From: Gymnopus androsaceus JB14
Taxonomy: Eukaryota > Basidiomycota > Agaricomycetes > Agaricales > Omphalotaceae
Assembly (NCBI GenBank): GCA_009733575.1
Contig: ML769494.1
Span: forward strand, 62,001 to 126,000
Direction of reading: 5' to 3'
DNA length: 64,000 nucleotides
The position numbers were made by a program, and so were the translations under genes. The notes below the pieces were generated by a model, which was not told the DNA's origin, did not search any database, and was given only the letters and a program-made list of their open reading frames with translations. Below, piece by piece: positions 23,662 to 35,094 of the stretch. How positions within the stretch are numbered: the stretch's first letter is position 1; every line of letters begins with the position of its first letter.

Positions 23662-25476
23662 CTACAGCTCGGCGGTATCTCTTTGAATGTTGTTATCCTC
23701 CTCCTCCTCTGTAGGCGCCCCAAACGCGCGAAGAATGTTCGACTTGATCTTGATCTCATCCAGTTTGGCACGAGCCACTTCACGCTTACTCAAAATACCC
23801 TCCAGACTGAACACAAATACAACAAGAAACGGATTCGTGAGTAGATGGAAGATGAATTGAGTAGATATTTCCTACCGCTTTGATTCCTTCTCATGATATC
23901 CTTCGGTTCCGTTGGCTATATTCTCCATGATTCGAAGATACTGCATTGACTTTGAAGGATCATCGATTGTCGAGGAGAGGGTAAGTGCTTCCTGGTAAAT
24001 GGATTCTTGGTCGCCCGATGAAGCAGTAAGGAACTTGCTTGCAAGTTGATCAAAGTCTGCGAGGCGACCGGCCTGATATAATACTTGCATCAGTGCATGA
24101 ATAAACGACAAAGGACCGGAAAAGCATACCGTGTCGAGTAGGCCTCCATCGGAAGTACGGTGGGTTCCACATTTCTCATTCAGGTAGTCGATAAAGTTGC
24201 TCTCCGTGAGTTCAAGTTCAAATCGTTCGCCCTCTTTGTTGTCCTTGGAGAAAAACTTGATAGTAGGGACAGCCGTGATGTTAAACCTTCTCGCCAAGTT
24301 TTCGTTCTTCCTGCCCTCTACGTCAACGTTGACGACGACACACTAGATAGCATGCGTAAGTTACCAGCTAGTCAGGCGAGCACACAACATACATTGCTCT
24401 CAGGTTCAAAAATTGATGTAACTAGACGTTTCCGAGTGAGCAATATCCGTTTAAAAATGCAAATGGAGTTACCTTTTCCCCAAATGCCTTTAATGGCTTT
24501 ACAATGATTGCACCAAGGTGTCTGTGTAAAGATATTAGCTTAGCTACAATCAGAGAAGAAAAACTACTCACAGTGAAGGAGACCAGCACATCATTTTCCG
24601 GGTCCTAGTAGCGGTTTAAGCTGCAAGTAGCACCGAGTTGAAAGATATACACACCATGACCACTTCATCGAAGTCTTTATAATCAAGCACCCTCGATTGA
24701 GGCGGGGTAGGAAGTTTGATTGGTGGTTCCAGATCAGATTTTTGTGTGACACTACGAAACATATGAGCAGAGTCCGAAACGATCAAAGAACGATTGGACT
24801 TACAATCTGACGAAGCTTTCAAGGTCTCCTCCACCTTCGTAAGGCTCTGCAGTACCGTCTCCGCGGAACCACAGCAGTGCTTGAGTGACAGTTGATAAAC
24901 ATACACAAGTAGTCTAAGCAGGTCGAAACTCACCCGGATAGCTTTTGAAACCGTATCTAGTTCTATATGTCAGTACATTCGTGCGAGAAGATTGAGCGTA
25001 TGGCTTACTCCTCTTCGAAACTCATGTTATCATCAGTATCCACTAGGCCAAAGAACACATCTTCCTTTTTATTGGAGAAAACGTCCGCCAATTTCTCGAA
25101 AATGGGCGCAATAAACTGTGCATTCAAGAGTTATTTTCAATAATTAGCAAGTCCAAGCGTCACGTACTTTGCAACCTTCACTAAGTGTAAACCGAAGATT
25201 AAGACGAGAGCGGAGAAATGATTACATCAAACACCCTTACCACAAGCTAGTCTGAACAGTGCTGCAGATCAAGATCAGTGAGTTGCATGCGAGCCTTCGA
25301 AGCATTGTGGTCACTCACAATTGCACGAGACCAGGTTTGCCTCTCCCAACAAAATTATCCCAGTTGCTCGTATCTAGTTCTAGCACATTAGATGCGCTGA
25401 CACTAGCTACTAAAGCCGCGACAAATAAAGAGGGCGAGTACTTCATCAGGAGGAGACTACTGGCCATCCCGCCCAT
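23662..25476 (-). CDS. Protein disulfide isomerase, two atypical CxxC domains
   Basis: This ER-type PDI of about 386 residues has two thioredoxin domains and a C-terminal ERp29c-like helical domain. The signal peptide is LLLMKYSPSLFVAALVASVSA. Domain 1 (about 30-140) has VLELDTSNWDNFV, the active-site segment SLCEGCKFIAPIFEKLA built from a 21-base exon (25241-25261) and a 13-base exon (25168-25180), and YPALLWFRGDG with the cis-proline. Domain 2 (about 150-262) has VLDYKDFDEVV, VSFTTPWCNHCKAIK (exon 24473-24521) and RFNITAVPTIKFF. The helical domain covers AGRLADFDQLASKF to KLDEIKIKSNILRAFG. The active sites read C-E-G-C and C-N-H-C rather than C-G-H-C. The C-terminus ends TAEL, at best a weak ER-retrieval signal. 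Start choice among three Met codons (25476, 25467, 25446) is uncertain. Confidence 0.88.
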
Positions 25477-26015
25477 CCCTTCTCCGCTTTTAAAGAAGAT
25501 AGTACTCCCATGATGATTAGGGAAAAGAGACGACCTCCGATCTCCACGTCAGTATCTTCCCATGGCCATCCGTAGACGCGCGAAAGAGACTTTTCAGCGC
25601 AATGCTTGAGACAATACAATTACCTGGTTCTATCAGCAGCTGATAGTGCATACGTGGGCGGATCCGTGCATGAGAATTCAGATAATCTTCTCATGAGTGA
25701 TTTGATAGACAATACATGGGGAAAAAAGCACGGCGCGACATCTGTGAGTTTTTCTCGTTTGTCCCAGGGCCATAGGTGAGGCACGAAGGTGGCCAAGGAC
25801 ACGTACAGGTTAGTGGTGAGATTCTATTTAGTATTAGTTTGAACGAGACTGAACAAGTAACGTGGGGTTCGCGGCCTCGCGCCGCTTTAGCGCCGGCATT
25901 CTCCTTTTTTCTTCAAGTTAATGTTCTCGAGTCTCTGCATGTTAGGAACAGACCTGGTATCAAGTTCTACTTATATTCACAATTTGGAAATCTAACCGCT
26001 TCCTTCCTTTTAGTC
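25477..26015. promoter_or_regulatory. Divergent intergenic, PDI / F-box
   Basis: This 539-base region is upstream of both the PDI gene (minus) and the F-box gene (plus). An open frame enters the F-box gene from 25776, but its first part does not look conserved. No unfolded-protein-response element was confidently seen. Confidence 0.4.
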
Positions 26016-27384
26016 ATGAACCCTGAATTTGGTTTTAACGCCTTGCCAAATGAACTGCTTCTCCTAATTGGAGATGAGATATGCGAGGATACGCACTCTG
26101 AAGTCTCTTGTTCAAATTCGAAGCGTTGTCACGATTTCTTTAGTTCTTTCTTGTACCGGCACGTTTCGGACGGAGCTATCTCTACGCTCTCGCTTTCTGA
26201 AAAAAGTCGACTCGAGCTCATCCAGCTTCTTATGTCAACAAGCTTTCGGTATCGCCATCTGGTAACGTCCCAGTCGCTTTTCAGAAGCAGATGGCTTCTG
26301 CCATCCACTAATGGTGCTATACAGTCACTTGCATTCCGCCCGACTTCAATCAGTCTCCCTGATGCATTTGGTAACACCATTCCTCCCGCTCTCAAACAAA
26401 CAGAGGAGCTTTTCCTTCAGTGTTCATTTCCGGTGAAAATTTTACGGTTGAGTTTATCGTTGGCTGTGAGATCTTCTTTATGTCTTTTTAATATCGCTGA
26501 CTGTACTTTTTGGTCGGTAGTGCGGTTTATATGGGGCTTCGTTAATTGCATTAGAAATGGATTTCAGCTCGGTGAACTCTCCGCGTAAGTGATGAAAACA
26601 TAACTAGTAATCATCTCATGCTCTTTCTCAGCCGATTATCCAACGCTGGCTAAACTTGTCAAACACTTACCTACCAATAGTCCTGGACTAAAGCGACTTT
26701 CGCTTGACATCTTACGGTGTCCAGACCAACGACCACAGACTTTTTTAAAGATCTTGAACGACAACACTTTTACATTTCCTCTTTCGACAACTCTTCTTCT
26801 CAAAATCGACGCCACCTGCGATGGAAACTTCTCTGACTCCCTAAAAGCCTTCTTTCGACGTCATTCTATGATTGAAGTGCTGCATTACCATGTTCGTGCA
26901 AATCGCGAAATGACGACCTTGCCACTAGCTTGCCCAAGCATACTCCCGAAACTCAGACACTATGAGGGGTTTGTAGAGGCTGCCCTTCTTCTGTGTGAAG
27001 TGGGTAATCGTCAGATGGAACGCCTTGTTTTAACTCTCTCTTCGTATACAGAACCAGTGCCACGTCTTGCACGATGTATACAAATGCGGGACAGATTATT
27101 GAAAATGGCCTCTATTCGTCAACTGTACCTCCGTGACTCACGTCTTGGGGATAGCCTTGCTAACATCAGCTCTGTCATTTTCTTGTGCCCCAATCTCACC
27201 CATTTCGAATGTTTGCTTGACGCGCATACGTCAAACCGTCGTGTATGCCTATTTCGTATGCTCTTTCTAAGCACTTTCTAACATCGCATTGCCCCAGAAT
27301 ACAAGGCTCGTTTATAAGACTATTATGGAGGTGCTTCCGCATCTCGTGTATCTCAAGCTGCGAGTGCAAACCTGGGACAACTGA
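26016..27384 (+). CDS. F-box/LRR-like protein
   Basis: The N-terminus MNPEFGFNALPNELLLLIGD matches the F-box start (LPxELLxxI) that recruits substrates to SCF ubiquitin ligases. It is followed by irregular leucine-rich strands such as LKQTEELFLQCSFPVKILRL, DYPTLAKLVKHLP, GLKRLSLDIL, SIRQLYLRDSRL and PNLTHFECLL. Introns with donor gtgaga (after SLSLA), gtaagt (26585) and gtatgc (after HTSNRR, 27240) join the exons. The frame stops at TGA 27382-27384 after LKLRVQTWDN, yet the same frame remains open and protein-like for another ~50 codons (GVLEGKLSGMLREDWDILLG) and can be spliced to QWKLMREVGG. Either this is a genuine C-terminus or a nonsense mutation has shortened the gene. The substrate is unknown. 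Confidence 0.7.
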
Positions 27385-28001
27385 GGCGTGCTTGAAGGGA
27401 AATTGAGCGGTATGTTGAGGGAAGACTGGGACATATTGTTGGGAAAGGAGCACACTGAAGCCATTGCAGCTGCAATACACCTCACAGCTCGGGCATCCAA
27501 CACAATAAGGATCCAGGTCCACGACGTCGGGTTTTGGGCAGGGTATTGTCGCTATTAGTGGACTACACGTGAAACCTGCTCGTGCTAATCATGCTTGCTC
27601 AGGCAGTGGAAACTTATGAGGGAGGTTGGCGGAATGGAAAGCCAACTTGGAAGCTGGTAGTGTTTTTGTACCTAGTCAAAAGTTCCGTACGTCCGTTCTC
27701 ACTTGCAAGTTATATGTACATATCTCAAATCCTGCGATTTTAGTCGGAGTTGGAAATCCTTGGGAAGCAGTGATAAAGATCTGCGCAGCTGCTACTTATT
27801 GAACTTGAATGTAGTTGATGTCCCCAGACGACGATGCTCTCAACATTATTGTTGACGGTACTGACGGTTGGCCTTCGAGCCGTATCTGGGGTTCCGAGCT
27901 TAGAGGCGGAAGTCAACTTGCCATCTCCTTCAACCGACCAGAGCCAATGGACTATATCAGGTTCGTATTGGGTTTCTATCCACTTGATATTGCTATAAAT
28001 T
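27385..28001 (+). other. Coding-like sequence beyond the F-box stop
   Basis: Open segments with coding character occur: GVLEGKLSGMLREDWDIL, AIHLTARASNTIRIQVHDV, and from 27818 MSPDDDALNIIVDGTDGWPS to NRPEPMDYI. They may be remaining exons of the F-box gene, or 5' exons of the aminopeptidase gene: the exon ending DYI can splice in frame to ALRLVRFF at 28042. I cannot assign them. Confidence 0.35.
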
Positions 28002-29590
28002 ATGTGCGCTCCAGGAGCAGTCCCGTCGAATTTCAGTGCCCTTCGGCTTGTACGATTTTTCGATTACGAAGGATACGGCGAGCCCGTTTGGATCACTGAA
28101 TGGGCGAAGCTTAAAGCAAAACGAGAGGGCACAGAATGTATAGATATGTACGTGGTTTTTTTTTTGTCTCCGGATTTACTGAAGCTAAATTTGGCTTGCA
28201 TAGAACCGACCATCCAGACTTTGGTAGTGCGAGCTACGCGTCACCCAGAGCCATACCACGCGTTTATCATCCTCCAAACTCAACATTTGTTGCCAAAGTT
28301 CTACCGCTCCTCTCATCGGATGAGCAAAAGTCAAACCTCGAAATATTCACTTCATTCTACACTCGCTACTACAACTCGGATACCGGACGTGCTTCTTCAA
28401 GATGGCTATACGAACGGGTAACAAACTACACCGACAAATTTGCCAGTACCGAGCTCAAAGAAAGGGTGCAGATTGAGCTAGTTCTTGTCGGCCACAACTT
28501 CAAGCAGGAAAGCGTTGTACGTCCTTTCCTATTCCTCCTGCCTGAATTCTTGCACATTCTTTTTCCACAGCTCATCCGTTTCATCCCAAGAAACGCCTCC
28601 GGTTTGTAGTTGGGGCCCATTGCGACTCTCTAAACATGGCGAATCCGCTTCTGCGTGCTCCTGGTGCAGATGATGATGGTAGTGGAACAGTGACAATATT
28701 AGAAGCCTATCGAGCTATCCTTGAAGCTAGATATATCCCCACGTCCCCGTTAGAATTTCATTTCTATGCTGCAGAAGAGGGTGGATTTTCAGGGTCATTG
28801 GATATCGTTGATTCCTACGTCAAGGCTGGGAAGAACTTGAGAGGGATGATGCAGTTTGATATGACGGCGCGTTCTTCTTCTTTATCTCGGTCTTGTACAT
28901 CTCACGCTCCCTCGTAGGCATGGATTGCCACTGGCTCTCAGGAGAAAATAGCTGTAGCCATGAACCGCGTGGACCCTGCACTAACGAAGTGGCAAAAGCT
29001 GTTAATCGACAAGTATTGTATGTTCTTCCCTCCTCGTGGATTCTTCCCTGCCTGAACGTCATTCCATCTATCCTCTTCTCTCCGCACTGCCTTTGCTAAT
29101 CTCGTCGCTTTTGCTCCTAACACCTCCATCTCCTCCCCTCCTCCCATGTATGCAGTGGACATTCCATGGAGCGAGACACTATACGATGCCCGATCAACCA
29201 GCGACCACTACTCATGGTACTACGCTGGCTATCCAGTGACTCATTCGCTTGAAGGCGCTTGGGAACATATTAATATGAATAGCGAGTATCTTTTTACTTT
29301 TATGGGCGGTGTTTATGGTGTCTCAGCCTGTTTTGATAGATATACATAGTCCAACGGACACTCTTGACGTGTCATCGGAGTTTTCTTTTGCGCATATTTT
29401 ACAGTACGTCTCTCCGTTCCCTGATTTCCTTCCCTCCACTCCCTTTCTCAGATCGAATTGATCTCTCTTATACCTGCTCTCATCCGTCTTTTCCTTTTCC
29501 ACGTCACTGTCTCTTAACTTTGCTAAATTCGCTATTTTAAGATTCACGAAACTAGCTGTGGCTTTCGCCGTGGAGCTGTCAGACTACTGA
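28002..29590 (+). pseudogene. M28 leucine aminopeptidase with one frameshift
   Basis: This is a secreted-type M28 zinc aminopeptidase. Exons give LRLVRFFDYEGYGEP and WITEWAKLKAK (prodomain), IDITDHPDFGS, NLEIFTSFYTRYYNSDTGR, then the metal site GAHCDSLNM, PGADDDGSGTVT, FHFYAAEEGGFSGS, MMQFDMTA and NIHSPTDTLDVSSEFSF. It ends KLAVAFAVELSDY and TGA at 29590. All five zinc ligands and the catalytic Glu are present. Between RFIPRNASG and VVGAHCDS the frame shifts by one base (near 28608) with no room for an intron, so the copy is broken or the assembly has an error. Two introns need GC donors: gcgcgt after FDMT (28868) and gcgagt after INMN (29271). No signal peptide is visible at the chosen ATG, so the 5' end is uncertain. 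Confidence 0.75.
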
Positions 29591-29913
29591 ACTCCGTTAT
29601 TTAAAACCAATCGTGTCCTGTAAAATCGTAAACGCGTGATGTCACGCGTTGTAACTTTCACTTTGGGTGAAAATTCATACAAATTTTTCTTGAAAAGTCC
29701 ACTGGGGTTAGCGGTAACAGTTGTTTTTAGTTTTCAACCCACAATGACGTCCATTAACAACTTTGAACAGCAATGGCGCTTATTATTCGAGTATGTTCAA
29801 CAGCCCATGCTCCTTATGGTTAGCCCGATTTTTTTGGTCTGTAAATAATGCTTTGTTACATATTAGTTAAATATTAGTCTATCATACCACCAAGTCCGTC
29901 AGCGCAATATATT
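29591..29913. other. Convergent intergenic region
   Basis: The 3' flanks of the aminopeptidase and the UGT lie here. A 70-codon open frame at 29636 has no support. Confidence 0.45.
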
Positions 29914-31431
29914 TTACAGCTTTAAAACTTCATCCGCAGCTCGAACGCGACCAGTGTACTGTTTTCGACAGCCCTCAGCCAAACTCTTCGCTTTCGCTCT
30001 GAATAGTGTTGCCTCCTCATTCGAGCCAGCTACCCTCAATAGAGTCTGTCCAAACTCTGAAGCTTCAGCTTTGGGTGCACTGCGTTTGCTTCCCCATAAC
30101 CCAATCCTGAGCCATTCGACTCGCGTAGCATAGTCGTAAGTGTCGTACCATACCGGAAGAACGACTTGTGGAACGCCCGCTCTGTCGAGATAGCAAATGC
30201 GTTCAGATCCCAAACAATGCATCAGAGGAACAGAAAACAGACTCACGACACTGCTTCAAAGAATGAATTAGCGCCTCCATGATGAACGGAGCATACCATA
30301 TTTGGATGCCGCAGGATCGCCAAAGGCTCCGACTGGAGCCAGTGTACGATGTGAATGCGTTCTCGAATGTCTTCAATGCATTCATCAATGGTTTGCTGGA
30401 CGTCACCCTCCGGCGGAAGTTTCCATAGAATTTGGATTGGAGTGAGATGATGTCTCAACAGTATTCGAAATCCGTCCACAAGCTGTTTAATGGCAGGAGC
30501 ATCGAATGTAACGTGTGAGCCCAGATTGACTAGAATGGTTGGCGCTTGGTCTAACCAATCTGCAAGTTCTAGTTCAATGGGAGCTGTGGGCATGACGAGC
30601 GGACCGCACAGCATAACGTTCTTGGGGATAACAAGAGAAAAATCAAGGTCAGGGGTCGACGGACAGAGATATCGCACGCATGGATCAAAGAGGACAGGTC
30701 GTGCGCTTCTATTATAATCTTTGCGCACTCTGTCAGCATTTTTAACGGTCGGAGAGAACTTGAGGCCCGAAATCAACTTGAGGTTGATGTATACATTGGA
30801 GGCCACCTTTGACCACGGCAGCGGGTAGGCGTATCCCGAAGACAATCTGTTGGAAGGATAGATACCAGCAGATAGCGGAGGCATGATGTAAAACTTACGC
30901 AGGATATTTCCAGAGACCAGCGGCCCAGGGCTGGCGGAAGCCAACTAGGTCTTTCGAAGAGTTCGGAGTCACCACCAAGAACTTCAGGCCCAGCTTCTTA
31001 CAAACGTCCTGGCCAGCTCGGTGAAACCATTCCACGACGACTACATCCGGTTCGAAGTCATGGACGATATCTTCGATTGTTCTCAGCTGTTCCGTGTATT
31101 CCGACTCCGTCCATGGAAGCAGCATGCTGGCTGTATAACGGAAACTATACAAGGCTGGTCGAACTCCAGGTGCATGGGGTGTATCGAGCCTGGTCATTCC
31201 GACGGCTTCGATGTGCCCGCGACCGGGTAGCAGATGGAAAGAAATATCGGACGAATCATGTCCTGCATCTTCTAATTGAATCTGCAGCTGCGCGACGCGT
31301 TTTTTAAGAGCAGCAAAGGAGGCGATAGCAACCTGGACACCTGGTCGCGTTGCCAGCTCGTACGCGAGAGCGAGGACGACATTTGCCTGGCCATATTCGC
31401 AATTCGTGGTGAGCAGAATTCGATGGGCCAT
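29914..31431 (-). CDS. UDP-glycosyltransferase (GT1)
   Basis: This cytosolic GT1-family enzyme transfers sugar from UDP-sugar to a small lipophilic acceptor. The start is ATG at 31431 (MAHRILLTTNCEYGQANVVL), matching the N-terminal acceptor-domain loop G-x-x-x-P-x-LALA type. Exon 1 runs to GLWKYP. Exon 2 (from LSSGYAYPLPWSK) carries DFSLVIPKNVMLCGPLV, APTILVNLGSHVTF and IVHWLQSEPLAILRHPNMV, and reaches CSVHHGGANSFFEAVS. A 60-70-base intron then splits the donor-binding signature, which continues AGVPQVVLPVWYDTYDYATR and VEWLRIGLWG. It ends ADEVLKL and TAA. No transmembrane helix or PH/GRAM domain is present, so it is not a sterol Atg26-type enzyme. All signature residues (HGG...E, D..D) are kept and no frame damage was seen. 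Confidence 0.9.
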
Positions 31432-34183
31432 TAGGGTAACCAAGTTGGAGCGAAGCGAGAGGTTGGGAGGCCGAAAGTAACTTTATAAGACTTGGTAGAC
31501 TTACGGTAGAAGCACAGCGCTTTATACACTGCACAGCAGTAGGCGCCTCCACGGCGTCCCTTTACTATCTGTAGTGTTTCGCGCTCAGTCGATCTTTGTT
31601 CCGAATTATGCGGTACATATAGACTTACGTTCATATTTTAGCGTGCGTCGAGACCGCATCATCTCAGTTGTTTTGACTCAGACCTGACCGAGCATGGTAT
31701 GTTTCACGGACATGCAGGCAACCGGATGATGATGATTCATTCCTCTTTGAAACCAGACCCGGTCGGGATACTTAGGTGCGGCTTCCCAAGTATGTGGGCG
31801 GTATCGTTCCCCATGGATTGACCTATAGACCTATAATATATTCAGTGAACAGTTTGCAGCAGTGAATGATCCTTAAAAGCTCGAACCTTCTTACCATTTG
31901 ATGGAGCCTTATTGCAATGCAAAGTAAACGGACATTCTTAAGGTTTCCTGTGCTGTTTGTCAAAGACATGTTCGTAGATTGCCAGTGATCATTCATGGCC
32001 ATCCGGAGATGGATGAGTCCGAACAGAATGATTTAACAAGGATTATTATAGCAAGCAGTGTGATATGGAGCTTTCAACTGGTGAGTGTTGGAAAGTTTGG
32101 CGTGAAGTAAACTTCATACAGTTTCGACTGATGCTTGTTGTAAGGAAACGAGTCGAATGCTGGCTTGTTTTAACCTTAAGATGCCGATTGAGGCCGTTGG
32201 TGTGCCTCACTAGAAGCATCCAATTACTTAGATGCATAGAATATGTCTAAAAGCAGAAAATTAGTGGAAGAAAGGTCGAGTGAGTTCATAACGAACTAGA
32301 TTCCATACGGGCATTGTTTTTTTTTGATGGATTTGGACTGGGCTGCGACGAAAGCCACTTCGTAAGTACATCAAGGCAAATTTCTGAGTCTAATTATGAG
32401 CTAAGAGCTTGTTAAATGATACTAAGGAGGAACATTAAATGGCTTGTTGAATAAGCTCATACGCCTGCTGGTCTGGCATCTTGCCAAAGGTCTCAAGTGG
32501 TCCTATAAGACTTGTCAGAACAATCAAATCAAGAAACTTGTTCACGTACGGCGTTTGCCCGCTACGAAGCCACAGCTCTCTCTGGCTTGCTCTCTTTCTT
32601 TCTATCTCTGCCGCATACCCAATAGATCTAGTTGAACGCTTGTTGGTGCCTGAATCAGCTTCGCGAGCTTGAGAGTTCGGTTGAAGTTTAGTTGAAGTCC
32701 ACACCGCCTTTGACGACACCGTTAAGGCGCGAGTCTCTCAAATATGAGTTTGGAATGCTGAGAAAGGATAGAATGAATATGCTAGGAGCTGAAACCTGGG
32801 GAGCCGTGGCAACTTTCATTGAACAAGGTCGGGTAAGCGCTGTCATATTCCATTCTTACCTCACCCTGGGCTCGGAGGTCGAAGGACATTGCAGCTCGCA
32901 TCGTCCTGTGAGTTGATTCTTCTTTTACTATTCACTTACGAGTTCAAATTTGTGGTTCTGCATCAAAACCCTTCTGCTTTGAGTTTTTCAAGGATCTTGC
33001 TTTTGCGTCCGCCACTATCCGGGGATATCGATTAGCGTTCGTACAGTTACTGTAGAACCGTAAACTGTCGCGTTTGATTTACAGGAGTAGTGCTGGAATT
33101 CTGGGGCCGTATTTTACTATTCACCAATACGAGGAAGTCGCAAAGCTACAAAGGTCTTCGTTTTCGCTATGACCTTCGGTCATCCATCCACCTACGACTC
33201 AGCTATATTGGGCCTGTAGAACGTCAGACACAACTCTCCTCTCATCCAGTCGAAAATCTTGAACTCAACTTGGTACTTGTAGGGCGTGACTCTACGGAAC
33301 GAGGAAGAGTCGAATAGCCTCCCTTTTGACATTCCTTCGAGAAGGAGAACAGGCAGGCGAGCAAAAACCACCTTACACCGATGAAATCTGGCATGAAATC
33401 AAGGAATATTCTCGTTCACTGTATGCTTTGGGCATCAAACCAACTTAACATCATTTTTCTGCGAGATACAAGCTTCAAATTACGATCCAGGTCACAAAGA
33501 CAGGTTACGTTGGAACTTTGTGATTCGCGACAACTTGCAAGCTTCTAAACATCCAAGACGACTAGAATGCAATGGTTACATTGCCAGGAGTATGTGTAGA
33601 CTAGCAGCTCAACACAGTCCTGAAAAGTCTTTTGTGGCGCGCGTTTCTTGAAGTTGATCGATAACGCGGACGGCTCGTCGCGGCGCAAAGGGTCAGAAAG
33701 CGCCGGTGGATCAAAGCCTGCGCACCAGATATCAGTAGGTTGTAGGTGCTAGCTGCCCGATGTTAACAAGAATGGAGAGAATGATCGAGCGTAACAGCCA
33801 CCGAGCCAGAGAGGGACTGGGAAATCGAGGAAAACCTTGTCAAGGTTAGTCGGATGACGGTCTTGAAAATACTCATGAGATCTCTTCAACCGGGAAGCTT
33901 GTCGAGACACTCCTGGACTAAAATTCAAGTTCGCAATGATTTTTGGCTGAATTGTGTTACGTGCTCACGCTCACAAACGCTCATAAAACTACCGAACCTG
34001 GATTGTCTCCTGTCTTTCACTTTCTTTTGCGACCATTTCAGCCATGTCTTTTGAAATAAAATTCTACACTCCGCAAACTCCATCTCCCGTCGATCCCCAT
34101 CCTCTTAGCTTAAATGCTAAAGGCAAATTGTTTTTATTACAATGTAGCAGTCTGATTGATATTCAAAATCCTTTCAAACAGGC
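31432..34183. other. Gene-poor 2.75 kb, scattered relic-like fragments
   Basis: No complete gene was recognised. Some short open frames have protein-like composition: minus strand 32435-32719 (FLDLIVLTSLIGPLETFGKM), plus strand near 32750 (NMLGAETWGAVATFIEQG), and plus near 33325-33445 (PPYTDEIWHEIKEYSRSLYA). They cannot be joined into a family I know. They may be remnants of kinase-like or F-box genes. Confidence 0.35.
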
Positions 34184-35094
34184 ATGAGTCGCTCAAAGGC
34201 TCAAACTTGTACGTACTATCTCATTGCATATCGTCTTGGTGATTTGCGATCGGTGACTGATGGACGTTTTCTTCATAGGGCGGGCTTGTGATCATTGTTA
34301 TCGAGTCAAGCGACGCTGTGAAAGACCGGGTGGTGTTGGTACACCTTGTACCTGTTGCAAAAAATCTAACAAAGGTATATATGCTTCGCCTTGGTCGCAG
34401 CCTCTTCATATGTCACACAATCTCTGCAGAATGTACACTCCTTCGGGCGATGAATCTGCGTTGTGGCCCTAAGCAGGGTTCTCAGAAACGAAGAAACACC
34501 ACTCAAAACGCAATATTTCATCACCAGAGAAATTTCGACCCTAGCGATTTTGTCCCTGCTCCCGACGTCACATTGACTCCTTCGAGTGACAGTGGCATTC
34601 CCGAGGTTTCGATCGAAGGACTAGATTTGAGCGAGTCGGAAATGATGACTAGCAGTTCGGTGCGTTTCATGATACGTTTTTTTCGCTGGATCCCCGGTAC
34701 TGACCATGTTGGATCTGTCTTGCAGGGTGCCTCGAGTTCGTCCCTTGAGTCGGCGATGATCACTGATTACAACGACGGGGAAATTTCTGCGGGATATCAA
34801 GCTTCGGGTGCCGTACGGTTTTCTCCTCATCTCAAAGCTTCACACATTCATCTCGCTGCTTGTACAGGTGGATCATACCATGTCGGCACCGTCGACATCG
34901 CAGTACATATACAGTTTCGAGATTTCTCAAACTGCAGGTTTCGTCCAAAGCTTCTATCTTTCGGCGCATGCTCACACACAGAATTGAGCTTCCAAAAAAA
35001 CCTTCTGCACGCATATATATATCTATATCTATATATCACTGCTTTCTTGAACTTGCTCTCATTGCTACCAAACATTATTTGCACAATTCACTGA
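34184..35094 (+). CDS. Small Zn2Cys6 DNA-binding protein
   Basis: Exons 34184-34208, 34279-34374, 34430-34659 and 34726 onward join into MSRSKAQTWRACDHCYRVKR and beyond. The binuclear zinc cluster is complete: C-x2-C-x6-C-x9-C-x2-C-x6-C, with the last Cys supplied by exon 3 (KECTLLR). A basic patch (PKQGSQKRR) follows, then Ser/Asp-rich sequence (VTLTPSSDSGIPEV, DLSESEMMTSSGASSSS). No fungal-specific transcription factor middle domain is visible before the frame ends at 35094, so the predicted protein is only about 240 residues. The extreme 3' part (LHAYIYLYLYITAFL) looks like non-coding AT-rich sequence, so the true end is probably earlier. A regulator or a truncated one are both possible. 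Confidence 0.7.
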
